Assembly (NCBI RefSeq): GCF_024723255.1 | Contig: NZ_JANIAC010000004.1 | Coordinates: 124,001-188,000 of the forward strand | DNA: 64,000 bases | Direction of reading: 5' to 3' | DNA from: Aestuariibaculum sp. M13 | GTDB lineage: Bacteria > Bacteroidota > Bacteroidia > Flavobacteriales > Flavobacteriaceae | Shown: piece after piece, positions 51,572 to 60,745 of the stretch | Numbering within the stretch: position 1 is the stretch's first letter | Layout: each line of letters starts with the position of its first letter | The notes under the pieces: generated by a model | The model's input: the letters and a program-made list of their open reading frames with translations, nothing else | Databases searched by the model: none | What the model was told of the DNA's origin: nothing | Made by a program: the position numbers and the translations under genes

Positions 51572-52846
51572 TTACAAATTGTATTGTTTAATTTTTCGGT
51601 ATAAGGTACGTTCGCTAATACCCAACTCGGCTGCAGCTAATTTACGTTTTCCAGCGTGACGCTCAAGCGATTTTTTAATTAATTCTAATTCTTTGTCTTG
51701 TAACGATAAAGTTTCCTCCTCTTCAATTTCTTCAGCAAAATGGTATTTATCACTTACAGCTTCTGGAATATTATGTTGAATGGTATGCTCAGGAATGGAA
51801 AGCATTTCGCTGTTTTGAATAGGGTCTTCCTCGTATTCAGCTTCATCATCCTCTGTATCATTACCGTAGATTTTCTGAATTAATCCTTCATGGCTTTTCT
51901 CCACGTCTTTGGTGTTGCCACTCTTCATTAATTCGAGCGTTAATTTCTTTAAATCGTTAAGGTCGCTTTTCATATCGAAAAGGACTTTGTATAAAATTTC
52001 ACGCTCACTACTAAAATCACTTTCCGATTTAGATGTTTTAATAACTGCCGGTAAATTTGAAGAACTATTAGGAAGATAACTTACTAAAGTTTCAGCCGAA
52101 ATGGTTCTTTCCTGTTCTAAAACCGATAATTGTTCTGCGATATTACGTAACTGTCTGATGTTTCCGCTCCATCTGTAATTGGTTAATGTTTGCACGGCGG
52201 CATCGGTTAATTTGATGGTTGGCATTTTGTATTTTAAGGCAAAATCGCTGGCAAATTTCCTGAACAACAAATGAATGTCCTCCTGACGTTCGCGTAATGG
52301 TGGTAGATGAATTTCCACTGTACTTAAACGGTAGTATAAATCTTCACGGAATTTTTCTTTTTCGATGGCTTCAAACATATTCACGTTTGTTGCAGCCACG
52401 ATGCGAACGTTGGTTTTTTGAACCTTACTCGATCCTACTTTTAAAAACTCACCATTTTCTAAAACACGAAGTAAACGTACCTGTGTGGTTAAGGGTAATT
52501 CACCAACTTCATCTAAAAAAATGGTTCCGCCATCGGCCACTTCAAAATATCCCTCACGAGTTTGTGTGGCTCCGGTAAAGGCGCCTTTTTCGTGTCCAAA
52601 AAGTTCACTGTCAATAGTGCCTTCAGGAATGGCACCACAGTTAACTGCGATATATTTATTGTGTTTTCGGTGTGAAAGCTGGTGTATGATTTTTGGAATA
52701 CTCTCTTTACCAACACCACTTTCGCCGGTAACCAAAACCGAAATATCGGTTGGTGCTACCTGGATGGCTTTTTCAATGGCACGATTTAGCGCGGGGGTAT
52801 TACCTATAATGCCAAATCGTTGTTTTATAGCTTGAACAGATTCCAT
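51572..52846 (-). CDS. Sigma-54-dependent transcriptional activator
   Basis: A 424-residue enhancer-binding protein. It has no receiver or other sensing domain before the AAA+ domain: Walker A GESGVGKE (41-48), GAFTGA loop (88-93), Walker B GGTIFLDEVGE (106-116). After a long acidic linker (about 290-370) a Fis-type helix-turn-helix ends the protein (HAGKRKLAAAELGISERTLYRKIKQYNL). Without an N-terminal sensor it must be controlled by its amount, by the linker or by a partner. It lies between miaB and lptE. Confidence 0.94.
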   Translation of the reverse strand: MESVQAIKQRFGIIGNTPALNRAIEKAIQVAPTDISVLVTGESGVGKESIPKIIHQLSHRKHNKYIAVNCGAIPEGTIDSELFGHEKGAFTGATQTREGYFEVADGGTIFLDEVGELPLTTQVRLLRVLENGEFLKVGSSKVQKTNVRIVAATNVNMFEAIEKEKFREDLYYRLSTVEIHLPPLRERQEDIHLLFRKFASDFALKYKMPTIKLTDAAVQTLTNYRWSGNIRQLRNIAEQLSVLEQERTISAETLVSYLPNSSSNLPAVIKTSKSESDFSSEREILYKVLFDMKSDLNDLKKLTLELMKSGNTKDVEKSHEGLIQKIYGNDTEDDEAEYEEDPIQNSEMLSIPEHTIQHNIPEAVSDKYHFAEEIEEEETLSLQDKELELIKKSLERHAGKRKLAAAELGISERTLYRKIKQYNL

Positions 52847-52855
52847 AAATAATTA

Positions 52856-54319
52856 TTAGTTGTTTTCTGAATAGCCTACAGCTTCACCAATTAAAGTGGT
52901 GCTTGTACAGTCGGTAATTTTTACATTAACAAAATCGCCTGGTTTGTAATCGCCTTTCGGGAAAACAACCACTGTATTTTGGCTATTACGTCCTGACCAG
53001 TGTTCGCTTGAACGTTTTGAAAGTTTTTCAACAAGGACTTCTTCAACTTTGCCTAAATGCTCTTTTGTGCGGTAAAAGCTGTGTTCTTGTTGTAATTCAA
53101 TAATTTCCTGTAAACGACGTTTTTTAGTGTCTTCAGGAATATCATCTTCCATTTTTCTTTCAGCTAAAGTTCCTGGTCTTTCAGAATAAGCAAACATAAA
53201 ACCGAAGTCGTATTTTACATATTCCATAAGGCTTAAGGTGTCTTGGTGATCCTGTTCTGTTTCGGTTGGAAAACCAGAAATCATATCTTGAGAAATAGCA
53301 CAATCTGGAATAAGACGTTTAATGTTATCAATTAATTCGAAATATTCTTCACGTGTGTGTTGGCGGTTCATTTCCTGTAAAATACGGTTGCTACCACTTT
53401 GTACCGGAAGGTGAATGTATTTACAAATATTTCGGTGTTTCGCCATAGATTCAATTACATCTAAAGTCATATCCTGAGGATTAGATGTTGAGAAACGGAA
53501 ACGCATTTTTGGGAATGTCGTGGCACACATATCTAATAATTGTGCAAAGTTTACCGCTGTAGCTTTTTGAATATCGCTGGCTTTTTCAAAATCTTTTTTA
53601 AGTCCGCCACCATACCAAAGGAAACTATCGACATTTTGTCCAAGAAGTGTTACTTCTTTAAAGCCTCTGTTCCATAAATCGGTGATTTCTTCCATGATAC
53701 TTTGCGGATCTCTACTACGCTCACGACCACGGGTAAACGGTACCACACAGAAGGTACACATATTGTCGCAACCACGTGTAATAGATACAAAAGCCGTTAC
53801 GCCATTAGTATTTAAACGTACTGGAGCGATATCACCATAGGTTTCTTCTTTAGATAAGATAACGTTAATGGCATCTCGTCCTTCTTCAACTTCGGCTAAT
53901 AAGTTTGGTAAATCTTTATAAGCATCTGGACCTACAACAAGATCCACGATTTTTTCTTCTTCTAAGAATTTTGTTTTTAAACGTTCGGCCATACATCCTA
54001 AAACACCAACCTTCATGCCTGGGTTGTGTGATTTTTTTACGGCATTGTATTTTTCCAAACGTTTACGAACGGTTTGCTCGGCTTTATCACGAATAGAACA
54101 GGTGTTAACAAGAACCAAATCGGCATCTTCTAAGTTTTGTGTCGTATTATAACCTTGTTCGGTAAGAATAGATGCTACAATCTCACTATCGCTAAAATTC
54201 ATTTGGCAACCATAACTTTCAATAAAAAGTTTGCGGGTATTGCCGTCCTTTTGGTTTAAAACCAATGTTTCTCCTTGTTTGTTTTCGTCTATAATTTTCT
54301 CCATAACTATCTCAATCAC
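52856..54319 (-). CDS. miaB: tRNA-2-methylthio-N6-dimethylallyladenosine synthase MiaB
   Basis: A radical-SAM methylthiotransferase that modifies A37 of tRNA. It has the UPF0004 domain (FIESYGCQMNFSDSE; TCSIRDKAE; GCMAERLK, which supply the auxiliary-cluster cysteines), the radical SAM motif TRGCDNMCTFCVVPFTRGRERSR and a C-terminal TRAM domain (GDYKPGDFVNVKITDC). The start may be at 54319 or at the in-frame ATG five codons later (54304). It leads a leftward run of genes and has its own promoter. Confidence 0.97.
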   Translation of the reverse strand: MIEIVMEKIIDENKQGETLVLNQKDGNTRKLFIESYGCQMNFSDSEIVASILTEQGYNTTQNLEDADLVLVNTCSIRDKAEQTVRKRLEKYNAVKKSHNPGMKVGVLGCMAERLKTKFLEEEKIVDLVVGPDAYKDLPNLLAEVEEGRDAINVILSKEETYGDIAPVRLNTNGVTAFVSITRGCDNMCTFCVVPFTRGRERSRDPQSIMEEITDLWNRGFKEVTLLGQNVDSFLWYGGGLKKDFEKASDIQKATAVNFAQLLDMCATTFPKMRFRFSTSNPQDMTLDVIESMAKHRNICKYIHLPVQSGSNRILQEMNRQHTREEYFELIDNIKRLIPDCAISQDMISGFPTETEQDHQDTLSLMEYVKYDFGFMFAYSERPGTLAERKMEDDIPEDTKKRRLQEIIELQQEHSFYRTKEHLGKVEEVLVEKLSKRSSEHWSGRNSQNTVVVFPKGDYKPGDFVNVKITDCTSTTLIGEAVGYSENN

Positions 54320-54340
54320 GCGTGTATCTCAATAAGCATG

Positions 54341-54373
54341 CAAAGATACAATTAATTTATTGTTTCTGACAAA
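54341..54373 (-). promoter_or_regulatory. Promoter of miaB
   Basis: On the minus strand TTTG (54373-54370) and, after 21 bases, TATCTTTG (54348-54341), both perfect matches to the Bacteroidota consensus. Transcription would start near 54334, 15 to 30 bases before the possible start codons. Confidence 0.6.
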
Positions 54374-54426
54374 GTGACAGTTTAAAATTTATATTCAAAT
54401 TATGAAAAATGTTGAATTTTATTACG

Positions 54427-54452
54427 CAACCATTTTTCATTTTCTGCATCTA
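54427..54452 (+). promoter_or_regulatory. ECF-type promoter of the LVIVD lipoprotein gene
   Basis: CAACC (54427-54431) and CATCTA (54447-54452) separated by 15 bases. The pair resembles the ECF promoter at 29672-29698 (CAACC, 16 bases, CGTCTA), with ATT following CAACC and TCT before or inside the -10 region in both. No TAnnTTTG is present. The lipoprotein gene may belong to the regulon of that or a related sigma factor. Confidence 0.4.
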
Positions 54453-54471
54453 AAAACAAACATCCAACATT

Positions 54472-55707
54472 ATGAGACTAAAATATTTATTTCCTGTATT
54501 AGTTGCTTTTCTTGTATTTACATGTGATAGTGATAAGGAAGGCATGGAGCTCGTTCAAGTAGCCACTCCGGAAATTATGAGTAAGGCGGAATTTAGAAAA
54601 ATGGTTGAAGTAACAAAACCATGTCCTATGGAGGAGATAGGTAAGATTTATGCTTACAGAAATTACATTTTTATTGGCGAAGTTGATGAAGGAATTCATG
54701 TAATAGATAACTCGAACCCTGTTTTTCCAAAAAAAATAAAGTTTATTAAAATTCCGAAAAACGAGGATGTTTCTGTAAAAGATGATATTCTTTATGCAGA
54801 TAGTGCCAGTGATTTATTGGCGTTTGATATTTCTGATTTGTACAGCATTAAATTAATTGAAAGATTAGAAGATGTTTTTGATATTTATAATTACGATGTT
54901 CCTTTAGAGGCTCAGCGCATAGAGTATGCTAACTTTAACTATGAAACAGATGTTATTGTTGGGTGGAAGGTTAGTAGTAAATGGAGAGAGAAAATATATT
55001 GGGAAGCAACGGGAGGGCTTATGAATGATGCCTTTTCAGGTGGTGCCGAAAGTACTACTGGAGTTGGAGGTTCTTTGGCACGTTTTCAAATTGTTGATAA
55101 TTATTTATACGCGGTTGGGCGGTCTGAAATGTCGATTTTTAATATTCAAGAATTAAGTGCGCCAACTTTGGAAGTTATACAGTCTGTGGGCTGGAATATT
55201 GAAACTATGTTTCATGTCGATAATTATCTGTACTTAGGTAGTACAAACGGCATGTATATATATAGTTTGAATGAGCCGGTAAGACCTGAATACGTTTCAG
55301 AATTTATTCATTGGCAAGGTTGTGATCCTGTTGTTGTAGATGGAAATTATGCCTATTTAACTCTGCGAGGAGGTAATTTTTGTGGGCAGTTAGAAAGTGT
55401 ACTTGAAGTTATTGATGTAAGTGATAAATCTAATCCTGAATTAGCGGCACGGTACAGTTTAGATAATCCCTATGGTTTAGGAATAAAAGACGATGTGCTT
55501 TATGTTTGTGATGGGACTTCTGGTTTAAAGTTGTTTGATAAATCAGATCCTTTAAATTTGAATATGCTAGGAAATTTAAAAGATATTCAATCAAAAGATG
55601 TAATTCCTTTGGAAAATTCACTGTTAATGATTGGGGGTAATACTTTGTATCAATATGAATATTTAGAAAATGGTGTCAAATTGATAAGTGCTTTTTCTTT
55701 GAATTAG
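54472..55707 (+). CDS. LVIVD-repeat lipoprotein
   Basis: A 411-residue lipoprotein (MRLKYLFPVLVAFLVFTC, Cys18) with a beta-propeller-type series of LVIVD repeats: GEVDEGIHVIDNSNPVFPKKI, DDILYADSASDLLAFDISD, DNYLYAVGRSEMSIFNIQE, LEVIDVSDKSNPELAARYSL and DDVLYVCDGTSGLKLFDKSDP. Such proteins are surface-exposed or periplasmic and of unknown function. It has an ECF-like promoter and its own terminator, so it is monocistronic. Confidence 0.86.
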   Translation: MRLKYLFPVLVAFLVFTCDSDKEGMELVQVATPEIMSKAEFRKMVEVTKPCPMEEIGKIYAYRNYIFIGEVDEGIHVIDNSNPVFPKKIKFIKIPKNEDVSVKDDILYADSASDLLAFDISDLYSIKLIERLEDVFDIYNYDVPLEAQRIEYANFNYETDVIVGWKVSSKWREKIYWEATGGLMNDAFSGGAESTTGVGGSLARFQIVDNYLYAVGRSEMSIFNIQELSAPTLEVIQSVGWNIETMFHVDNYLYLGSTNGMYIYSLNEPVRPEYVSEFIHWQGCDPVVVDGNYAYLTLRGGNFCGQLESVLEVIDVSDKSNPELAARYSLDNPYGLGIKDDVLYVCDGTSGLKLFDKSDPLNLNMLGNLKDIQSKDVIPLENSLLMIGGNTLYQYEYLENGVKLISAFSLN

Positions 55708-55728
55708 AGATGAGAGTATAAGAATTAT

Positions 55729-55756
55729 AAAAGGCTTGTTTTAAACAAGTCTTTTT
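55729..55756 (+). terminator. Intrinsic terminator of the LVIVD gene
   Basis: A stem aaggcttgtt-tta-aacaagtctt with one G-U pair and a following T run. Confidence 0.75.
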
Positions 55757-55853
55757 CGTTTTCAGTGGTTTACAAAATTTTAAATCCGCTATAATTTTTG
55801 TTTAATAATACAGAAAATAGTTACTTTGGTTATACACTAATCAAAATAACTTC

Positions 55854-56636
55854 ATGAATACAATTAATACATTATTAGAAAAAATAGCTCAAGCTAAAGA
55901 TTTAGACTTTGGAAATATTCTTAGTGAATCTATCGAATTGTTTAAGAAAACCTGGGTGCAGGGCTTTTTAATGCAACTGTTTACGTTAATAGTTTTGATG
56001 CCAATTCTTATTGTATTTTACATTCCGTTTATAACTATGATGATTGCTCAGCAAAATAGTGGGTATGCAAATACAGAGGCTATTGATAATTTTATGGCAG
56101 GAATTACAGTTGTGTATGTATTGTTGGTTTCAATTGGAGGCGTTTTGTTAGGAACTTTATCGATAGCTATAAATGCCGGGTTTTTTAGAATAATGAAAAA
56201 ACTGGACTATGGTGAGGTAACAACAACTTCAGATTTTTTCTATTTTTTTAAAATGAACTATTTGACAAAGTTGTTCCTACTTCTTCTAGCAACTTTAGGA
56301 ATTTCAATATTGGCGGCAGTTTTATGCTATTTACCTATTATATATGTTATGGTACCTTTGTCGTATTTCACTTTAGTTTTTGCATTTAACCCGGAATTTA
56401 GTGTAGGTGATATTGTGAAAACGAGTTTTAAACTAGGTAATAAGAAATGGTTAATCACCTTTGGTTTAATTTTAGTAGCGTCGTTGTTGTCTCAAATTGT
56501 AGGTTTTTTATTGTGTGGAATAGGGTTGTTAATCACTGCTCCGTTTGTATATCATCCAACCTATTTAATCTATAAGCATATTGTAGGTTTTAACGAAGCA
56601 CATGTTATCGATGAAATTGGAACGTCGGTAGAATAA
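55854..56636 (+). CDS. Multi-span membrane protein of unknown function
   Basis: A 260-residue protein. A short cytoplasmic segment (to about 32) is followed by about five or six hydrophobic helices (FLMQLFTLIVLMPILIVFYIPF; VLLVSIGGVLLGTLSIAI; LFLLLLATLGISILAAVLCYLPIIYVMVPLSYFTLVFAF in two helices, about 138-178; LITFGLILVASLLSQIVGFLLCGIGLLI, about 200-227). The layout is like the glycerophosphoryl-diester-phosphodiesterase membrane-domain or DUF975 group, but I cannot name a family. It is flanked by terminators, so it stands alone. Confidence 0.75.
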   Translation: MNTINTLLEKIAQAKDLDFGNILSESIELFKKTWVQGFLMQLFTLIVLMPILIVFYIPFITMMIAQQNSGYANTEAIDNFMAGITVVYVLLVSIGGVLLGTLSIAINAGFFRIMKKLDYGEVTTTSDFFYFFKMNYLTKLFLLLLATLGISILAAVLCYLPIIYVMVPLSYFTLVFAFNPEFSVGDIVKTSFKLGNKKWLITFGLILVASLLSQIVGFLLCGIGLLITAPFVYHPTYLIYKHIVGFNEAHVIDEIGTSVE

Positions 56637-56651
56637 ATTATAATATGAAAC

Positions 56652-56691
56652 AAAAAGCCCGTTTTTTGCTTGCTGAAAACGGGCTTTTTTT
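56652..56691. terminator. Intrinsic terminator before topA
   Basis: A stem aaaaagcccgtttt / aaaacgggcttttt, with a loop of about ten bases, followed by T residues. It ends the membrane protein transcript. Confidence 0.85.
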
Positions 56692-56745
56692 ATATATATT
56701 AGGGTAGATATTACGTGAAATTAGGCAGATAAACTTTTTTTCATA

Positions 56746-56753
56746 TACATTTG
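56746..56753 (+). promoter_or_regulatory. -7 promoter element of topA
   Basis: TACATTTG, a perfect TAnnTTTG, 20 bases before the topA ATG. The nearest -33 candidate is TTAG at 56721, 22 bases upstream, which is imperfect. Confidence 0.5.
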
Positions 56754-56773
56754 TACCCTCAAAAAATCGAAGT

Positions 56774-59275
56774 ATGGCGAAGAATTTAGTAATCGTAGAG
56801 TCACCTGCTAAGGCGAAAACTATTGAAAAATTTCTAGGAAAAGAATTTAAAGTAGAGTCAAGCTTTGGGCATATATCCGATCTTCCTTCAAAGGAATTAG
56901 GGGTAGATGTTGAAGGTGATTTTAAACCAAAATATGAAGTTTCTAAAGATAAGAAAGCGGTCGTAAAAAAACTGAAGGACTTAGCTAAGAATGCCGAAAT
57001 GGTTTGGTTGGCAAGTGATGAGGACCGCGAGGGAGAGGCTATTGCATGGCACTTGGCGGAAACTTTGAAATTGGATAAAGAAAAAACAAAACGCATTGTT
57101 TTTCATGAGATTACTAAAACAGCAATTCAAAAAGCGATTGAAAACCCAAGAGGTATTGATTATGATTTGGTTGATGCACAACAGGCGCGTCGTATATTAG
57201 ATCGTATTGTAGGTTACGAATTGTCTCCGGTACTTTGGCGCAAAGTTAAAGGCGGGTTGTCGGCAGGTCGTGTGCAGTCGGTTTCGGTACGTTTAATTGT
57301 TGAGCGCGAGCGTGAAATTCAGGGTTTCACTCCTGAGGCGTCTTACAGAATTGATGCTGAGTTTTCAAATGAAAACGGACAAGTATTCAAAGCTAAACTT
57401 CCAAAGAATTTTGATACCAAAGAAGAAGCTTATGCTTTTTTAGAATCTAATGCCACTGCCGATTTTAAAGTTGCTGAATTAGATAAAAAACCTGCTAAAA
57501 AATCGCCGGCAGCGCCATTTACAACCTCTACATTACAACAAGAGGCATCACGTAAATTATATTTTTCGGTAAGTAAAACCATGACTTTGGCTCAGCGCTT
57601 GTATGAGTCGGGGTTAATTACTTATATGAGAACAGATAGTGTTAACTTATCTGATGAAGCACGTCAGGGAGCACAAGCTGAGATCGAGAAAGCTTACGGT
57701 TCTAAATATAGTAAGCCAAGAAATTATGTTGGAAAAACCAAAGGAGCTCAAGAAGCGCACGAGGCGATCAGGCCAACAAGTTTTGCTACACATTCAGTTG
57801 ATTTAGATCGCGATCAGGCTCGTTTGTATGATTTAATCTGGAAACGTGCTATTGCATCACAAATGAGTGAAGCAGAGTTAGAACGTACTAATGTAAAAGT
57901 AAGCGCATCTACACATAAGGAATTATTCACAGCTAGTGGAGAGGTTATTACTTTTGATGGTTTCTTAAAAGTATATTTAGAAGGAACTGATGACGAAGAT
58001 GTAGAGCAAGAAGGTATGTTACCGGCAATGAAAGTAAATGAAACATTGCTAAATAATTATATAACTGCAACCGAGCGTTATTCACGTCCGCCAGCACGAT
58101 ATACAGAAGCCTCTCTTGTTAAGAAACTGGAAGAGTTAGGTATTGGTCGTCCGTCTACCTATGCACCGACTATTTCAACCATCCAAAATCGTAATTATGT
58201 TGAAAAAGGAACGGTTGATGGTGCCGAGCGCGATTATACGCAGTTAACTTTAAAAGGAGGTGCTGTAAAATCGAAAGTATTATCAGAGAAAGTAGGTTCA
58301 GATAAAGGAAAGTTAGTGCCAACCGATATTGGTATGATTGTAACCGACTTTTTGGTGAATCATTTTGAATCGATATTAGATTATAACTTCACGGCTAAGG
58401 TTGAGGAAGATTTTGATGAAATCGCTGAGGGTAAAGTAGACTGGTCTAAAATGATGAAAGACTTCTATAAAGATTTTCATCCGCAGGTTCAGGATGTTCA
58501 GGAAAATGCCGATAGAGAATCAGGAGAACGTATTCTTGGTGTAGATCCTGCAACGGGTAAACAGGTGAGTGTGCGTTTAGGGAAGTTTGGACCAATGGTT
58601 CAAATAGGAACACCAGAAGACGACGAGAAACCACAATTCGCAAGTTTAAGTCCGGATCAGCAATTGAATACCATCACATTTGAAGAGGCGATGGACTTAT
58701 TTCAACTTCCAAAAGCTTTAGGAACTTATGAAGGAGAAACGATTGAAGTTAACAACGGGCGTTTTGGTCCTTATGTGAAATTTGGTTCAGAGTTTGTTTC
58801 ACTTCCAAAAGGTCAGGATCCGTTAAGTGTTGAGCTGGAAGATGCTATTGCGTTAATTAAAGAAAAGCAGGAAGCCGACGCTCCTATATATCACTACAAA
58901 GAATTACCGGTACAAAAAGGTAAAGGACGTTTTGGGCCATTTATTAAGTGGAACAATATGTTTATCAATGTGAATAAAAAATACGACTGGGATAACTTAT
59001 CCGATTCAGACATTGTAGAACTTATCGAAACTAAAATTCAGAAAGATATTGATAAGGTGGTGCATAACTGGGAAGAAGAAGGAATTAAAGTTGAAAAAGC
59101 ACGTTGGGGAAGACATAATGTTATAAAAGGTAAAATTAAGGTTGAGCTGGATAAAACGGTTGATGCAGCTAAAATGACTTTAGAAGAAGCAAAAGCGTTA
59201 ATTGAAGCCAAAACACCTAAGAAAAAGACCGCTAAGAAAGCCACAACAAAGAAAACAACAGCTAAAAAGAAGTAG
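56774..59275 (+). CDS. topA: DNA topoisomerase I
   Basis: Relaxes negative supercoils. The 833-residue type IA enzyme has the toprim domain (NLVIVESPAKAKTIEKFLG; WLASDEDREGEAIAWHL), the active-site Tyr in SGLITYMRTDSVNLSD and GIGRPSTYAPTISTI. The C-terminal part carries three topoisomerase C-terminal repeats (GKFGPMVQIG, GRFGPYVKFG, GRFGPFIKWN) and ends in a Lys/Thr-rich tail. The translated protein contains no cysteine, so the Cys4 zinc fingers of E. coli TopA are absent. It is monocistronic. Confidence 0.97.
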   Translation: MAKNLVIVESPAKAKTIEKFLGKEFKVESSFGHISDLPSKELGVDVEGDFKPKYEVSKDKKAVVKKLKDLAKNAEMVWLASDEDREGEAIAWHLAETLKLDKEKTKRIVFHEITKTAIQKAIENPRGIDYDLVDAQQARRILDRIVGYELSPVLWRKVKGGLSAGRVQSVSVRLIVEREREIQGFTPEASYRIDAEFSNENGQVFKAKLPKNFDTKEEAYAFLESNATADFKVAELDKKPAKKSPAAPFTTSTLQQEASRKLYFSVSKTMTLAQRLYESGLITYMRTDSVNLSDEARQGAQAEIEKAYGSKYSKPRNYVGKTKGAQEAHEAIRPTSFATHSVDLDRDQARLYDLIWKRAIASQMSEAELERTNVKVSASTHKELFTASGEVITFDGFLKVYLEGTDDEDVEQEGMLPAMKVNETLLNNYITATERYSRPPARYTEASLVKKLEELGIGRPSTYAPTISTIQNRNYVEKGTVDGAERDYTQLTLKGGAVKSKVLSEKVGSDKGKLVPTDIGMIVTDFLVNHFESILDYNFTAKVEEDFDEIAEGKVDWSKMMKDFYKDFHPQVQDVQENADRESGERILGVDPATGKQVSVRLGKFGPMVQIGTPEDDEKPQFASLSPDQQLNTITFEEAMDLFQLPKALGTYEGETIEVNNGRFGPYVKFGSEFVSLPKGQDPLSVELEDAIALIKEKQEADAPIYHYKELPVQKGKGRFGPFIKWNNMFINVNKKYDWDNLSDSDIVELIETKIQKDIDKVVHNWEEEGIKVEKARWGRHNVIKGKIKVELDKTVDAAKMTLEEAKALIEAKTPKKKTAKKATTKKTTAKKK

Positions 59276-59422
59276 TTTAAGGTTGCGTAAATGGTAATTA
59301 TTGATTTCTTAAATTAGGAAATTATAATTATTGCTAGTTTATTTTTATGTTTACAATGTATAATAACTCATTTATTCTAATGATATTTGTAAGTAAACTA
59401 ATCAATAAACTATCAGCCCCTT

Positions 59423-60589
59423 ATGACCTTTAATTTTTTCTCGCCTGTTTCAGATTTGGTTTTAGCTCATAACGAGTTGCTTTCGGCTCAAGCTTTAGGA
59501 AAAAAAATTAAAATTCATTCCATTAAATGGGGTTTTCCTGATTTAGAAGATGTAGATATTGCTGTTTTCGGTGTTTTAGAAAATAGAAATGATATCAATT
59601 ATATAGGTGAAACGTTTCAGCTTAACGAAGTTCGAAAAACGTTTTACAGTCTATTTCCAGGAAGTTGGAGTACAACGGTAGCCGATCTAGGAGATATTCA
59701 AGGCGGTGAGACGGTTGAAGATACCTACTTTGCTTTAAAATCTACTGTTAGAGAGCTTATCAAACAGAATATAATTCCGGTTATTATAGGTGGGACACAG
59801 GATTTAACCTACGCAGTCTATCGTGCTTACGATAACATTCAGCCCATGGTTAATCTGGTAAATGTCGATTGTAGGTTCGATTTGGGAGATTCATCAAAAC
59901 CTATCAAGAATAATAGTTTTATGGGGAAGATTATTTTAGATGAACCCTATAATTTATTTAACTACGCAACAATAGGCTATCAAACCTATTTTAATTCTCA
60001 GGAAGAAAAAGATTTAATGGATAATCTGTATTTTGAGGCATACAGGTTAGGTGAGGTATCTAATAATGTAACTATTGTCGAGCCTGTAATGCGAGATGCT
60101 AACATGGTTAGTATAGATTTAACTTCTGTACGTGGCTCTGAAGTGAGTTTAAAACAAAAATTTTCACCAAACGGATTAGATGGCAAGGAGATTTGTGCTA
60201 TGGCCAGATATGCAGGTATAAGTAATAAAGTATCTTCATTTGGTATTTATGAATATAAACCATCTAAAGATGATGACATGACTTCTATGCTTATGTCGCA
60301 AATGCTATGGTATTTTATTGAAGGTGTAAATTGTCGTGTGAATGATGAAGATTTTTCGGATGATGCCTCTTATCAAAAATTTATTTCCTTGGTAGAAGAT
60401 CAGGAATTGGTGTTTTATAAAAGTATAAAGACCGGTAGATGGTGGATTGAGATTCCTTTTTTATCAAATGTTAATAATAAATTAAAAAGACATACGTTAT
60501 TACCTTGCATGCACCAAGATTATATAGATGCTTGCCAAAATAAAGTACCTGAACGTTGGTATAAGGCGTTCCAAAAGAATAGTATTTAA
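59423..60589 (+). CDS. Arginase/formimidoylglutamase-fold protein with degraded metal site
   Basis: A 388-residue ureohydrolase-fold protein, often named formimidoylglutamase in this group. The family's metal motifs are changed: GGDHS reads GGTQD (123-127), DAHxD reads DCRFD (149-153), and SxDxD reads SIDLT (230-234). Asp149, Asp153 and Asp232 remain, but both His and one Asp ligand are replaced, so two-manganese hydrolysis as in arginase is unlikely. It lies directly upstream of gldK with only a terminator-like hairpin between, and may have a structural or regulatory part in secretion or gliding. Confidence 0.85.
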   Translation: MTFNFFSPVSDLVLAHNELLSAQALGKKIKIHSIKWGFPDLEDVDIAVFGVLENRNDINYIGETFQLNEVRKTFYSLFPGSWSTTVADLGDIQGGETVEDTYFALKSTVRELIKQNIIPVIIGGTQDLTYAVYRAYDNIQPMVNLVNVDCRFDLGDSSKPIKNNSFMGKIILDEPYNLFNYATIGYQTYFNSQEEKDLMDNLYFEAYRLGEVSNNVTIVEPVMRDANMVSIDLTSVRGSEVSLKQKFSPNGLDGKEICAMARYAGISNKVSSFGIYEYKPSKDDDMTSMLMSQMLWYFIEGVNCRVNDEDFSDDASYQKFISLVEDQELVFYKSIKTGRWWIEIPFLSNVNNKLKRHTLLPCMHQDYIDACQNKVPERWYKAFQKNSI

Positions 60590-60604
60590 CATTTGTTACC
60601 GCTT

Positions 60605-60639
60605 AAAGGTTGTGTTTTATCGATAAAATGCCTTTTTTT
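60605..60639 (+). terminator. Intrinsic terminator before gldK
   Basis: The palindrome ttttatcgataaaa is extended outward by G-U and G-C pairs to aaagg / cctttt, followed by seven T residues. It ends the arginase-fold gene and makes gldKLM a separate unit. Confidence 0.65.
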
Positions 60640-60671
60640 CACGATGAAACGTATTTTTTTCCTTTAAAAAG

Positions 60672-60702
60672 TTGTTTTTTAAAAAATATATAAATATGTT
60701 TA
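60672..60702 (+). promoter_or_regulatory. Candidate promoter of gldKLM
   Basis: TTG (60672-60674) and, 20 bases later, TATGTTTA (60695-60702), one mismatch from TAnnTTTG. Transcription would begin near 60709, about 37 bases before the gldK ATG. Confidence 0.4.
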
Positions 60703-60745
60703 CGCTCTCAATAACAAAGCTTAAATAATTAACCTCGAGTTTTCT

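Noticed and set aside
52297-52835. Plus-strand open frames of 93 and 116 codons
   Set aside because: They are antisense to the AAA+ domain of the sigma-54 activator, whose motifs are intact; Ser/Arg-rich shadow proteins are expected here.
56638-57096. A 152-codon minus-strand frame at the start of topA
   Set aside because: It covers a terminator, a promoter element and the toprim domain of topA on the other strand; Ser/Phe-rich shadow.
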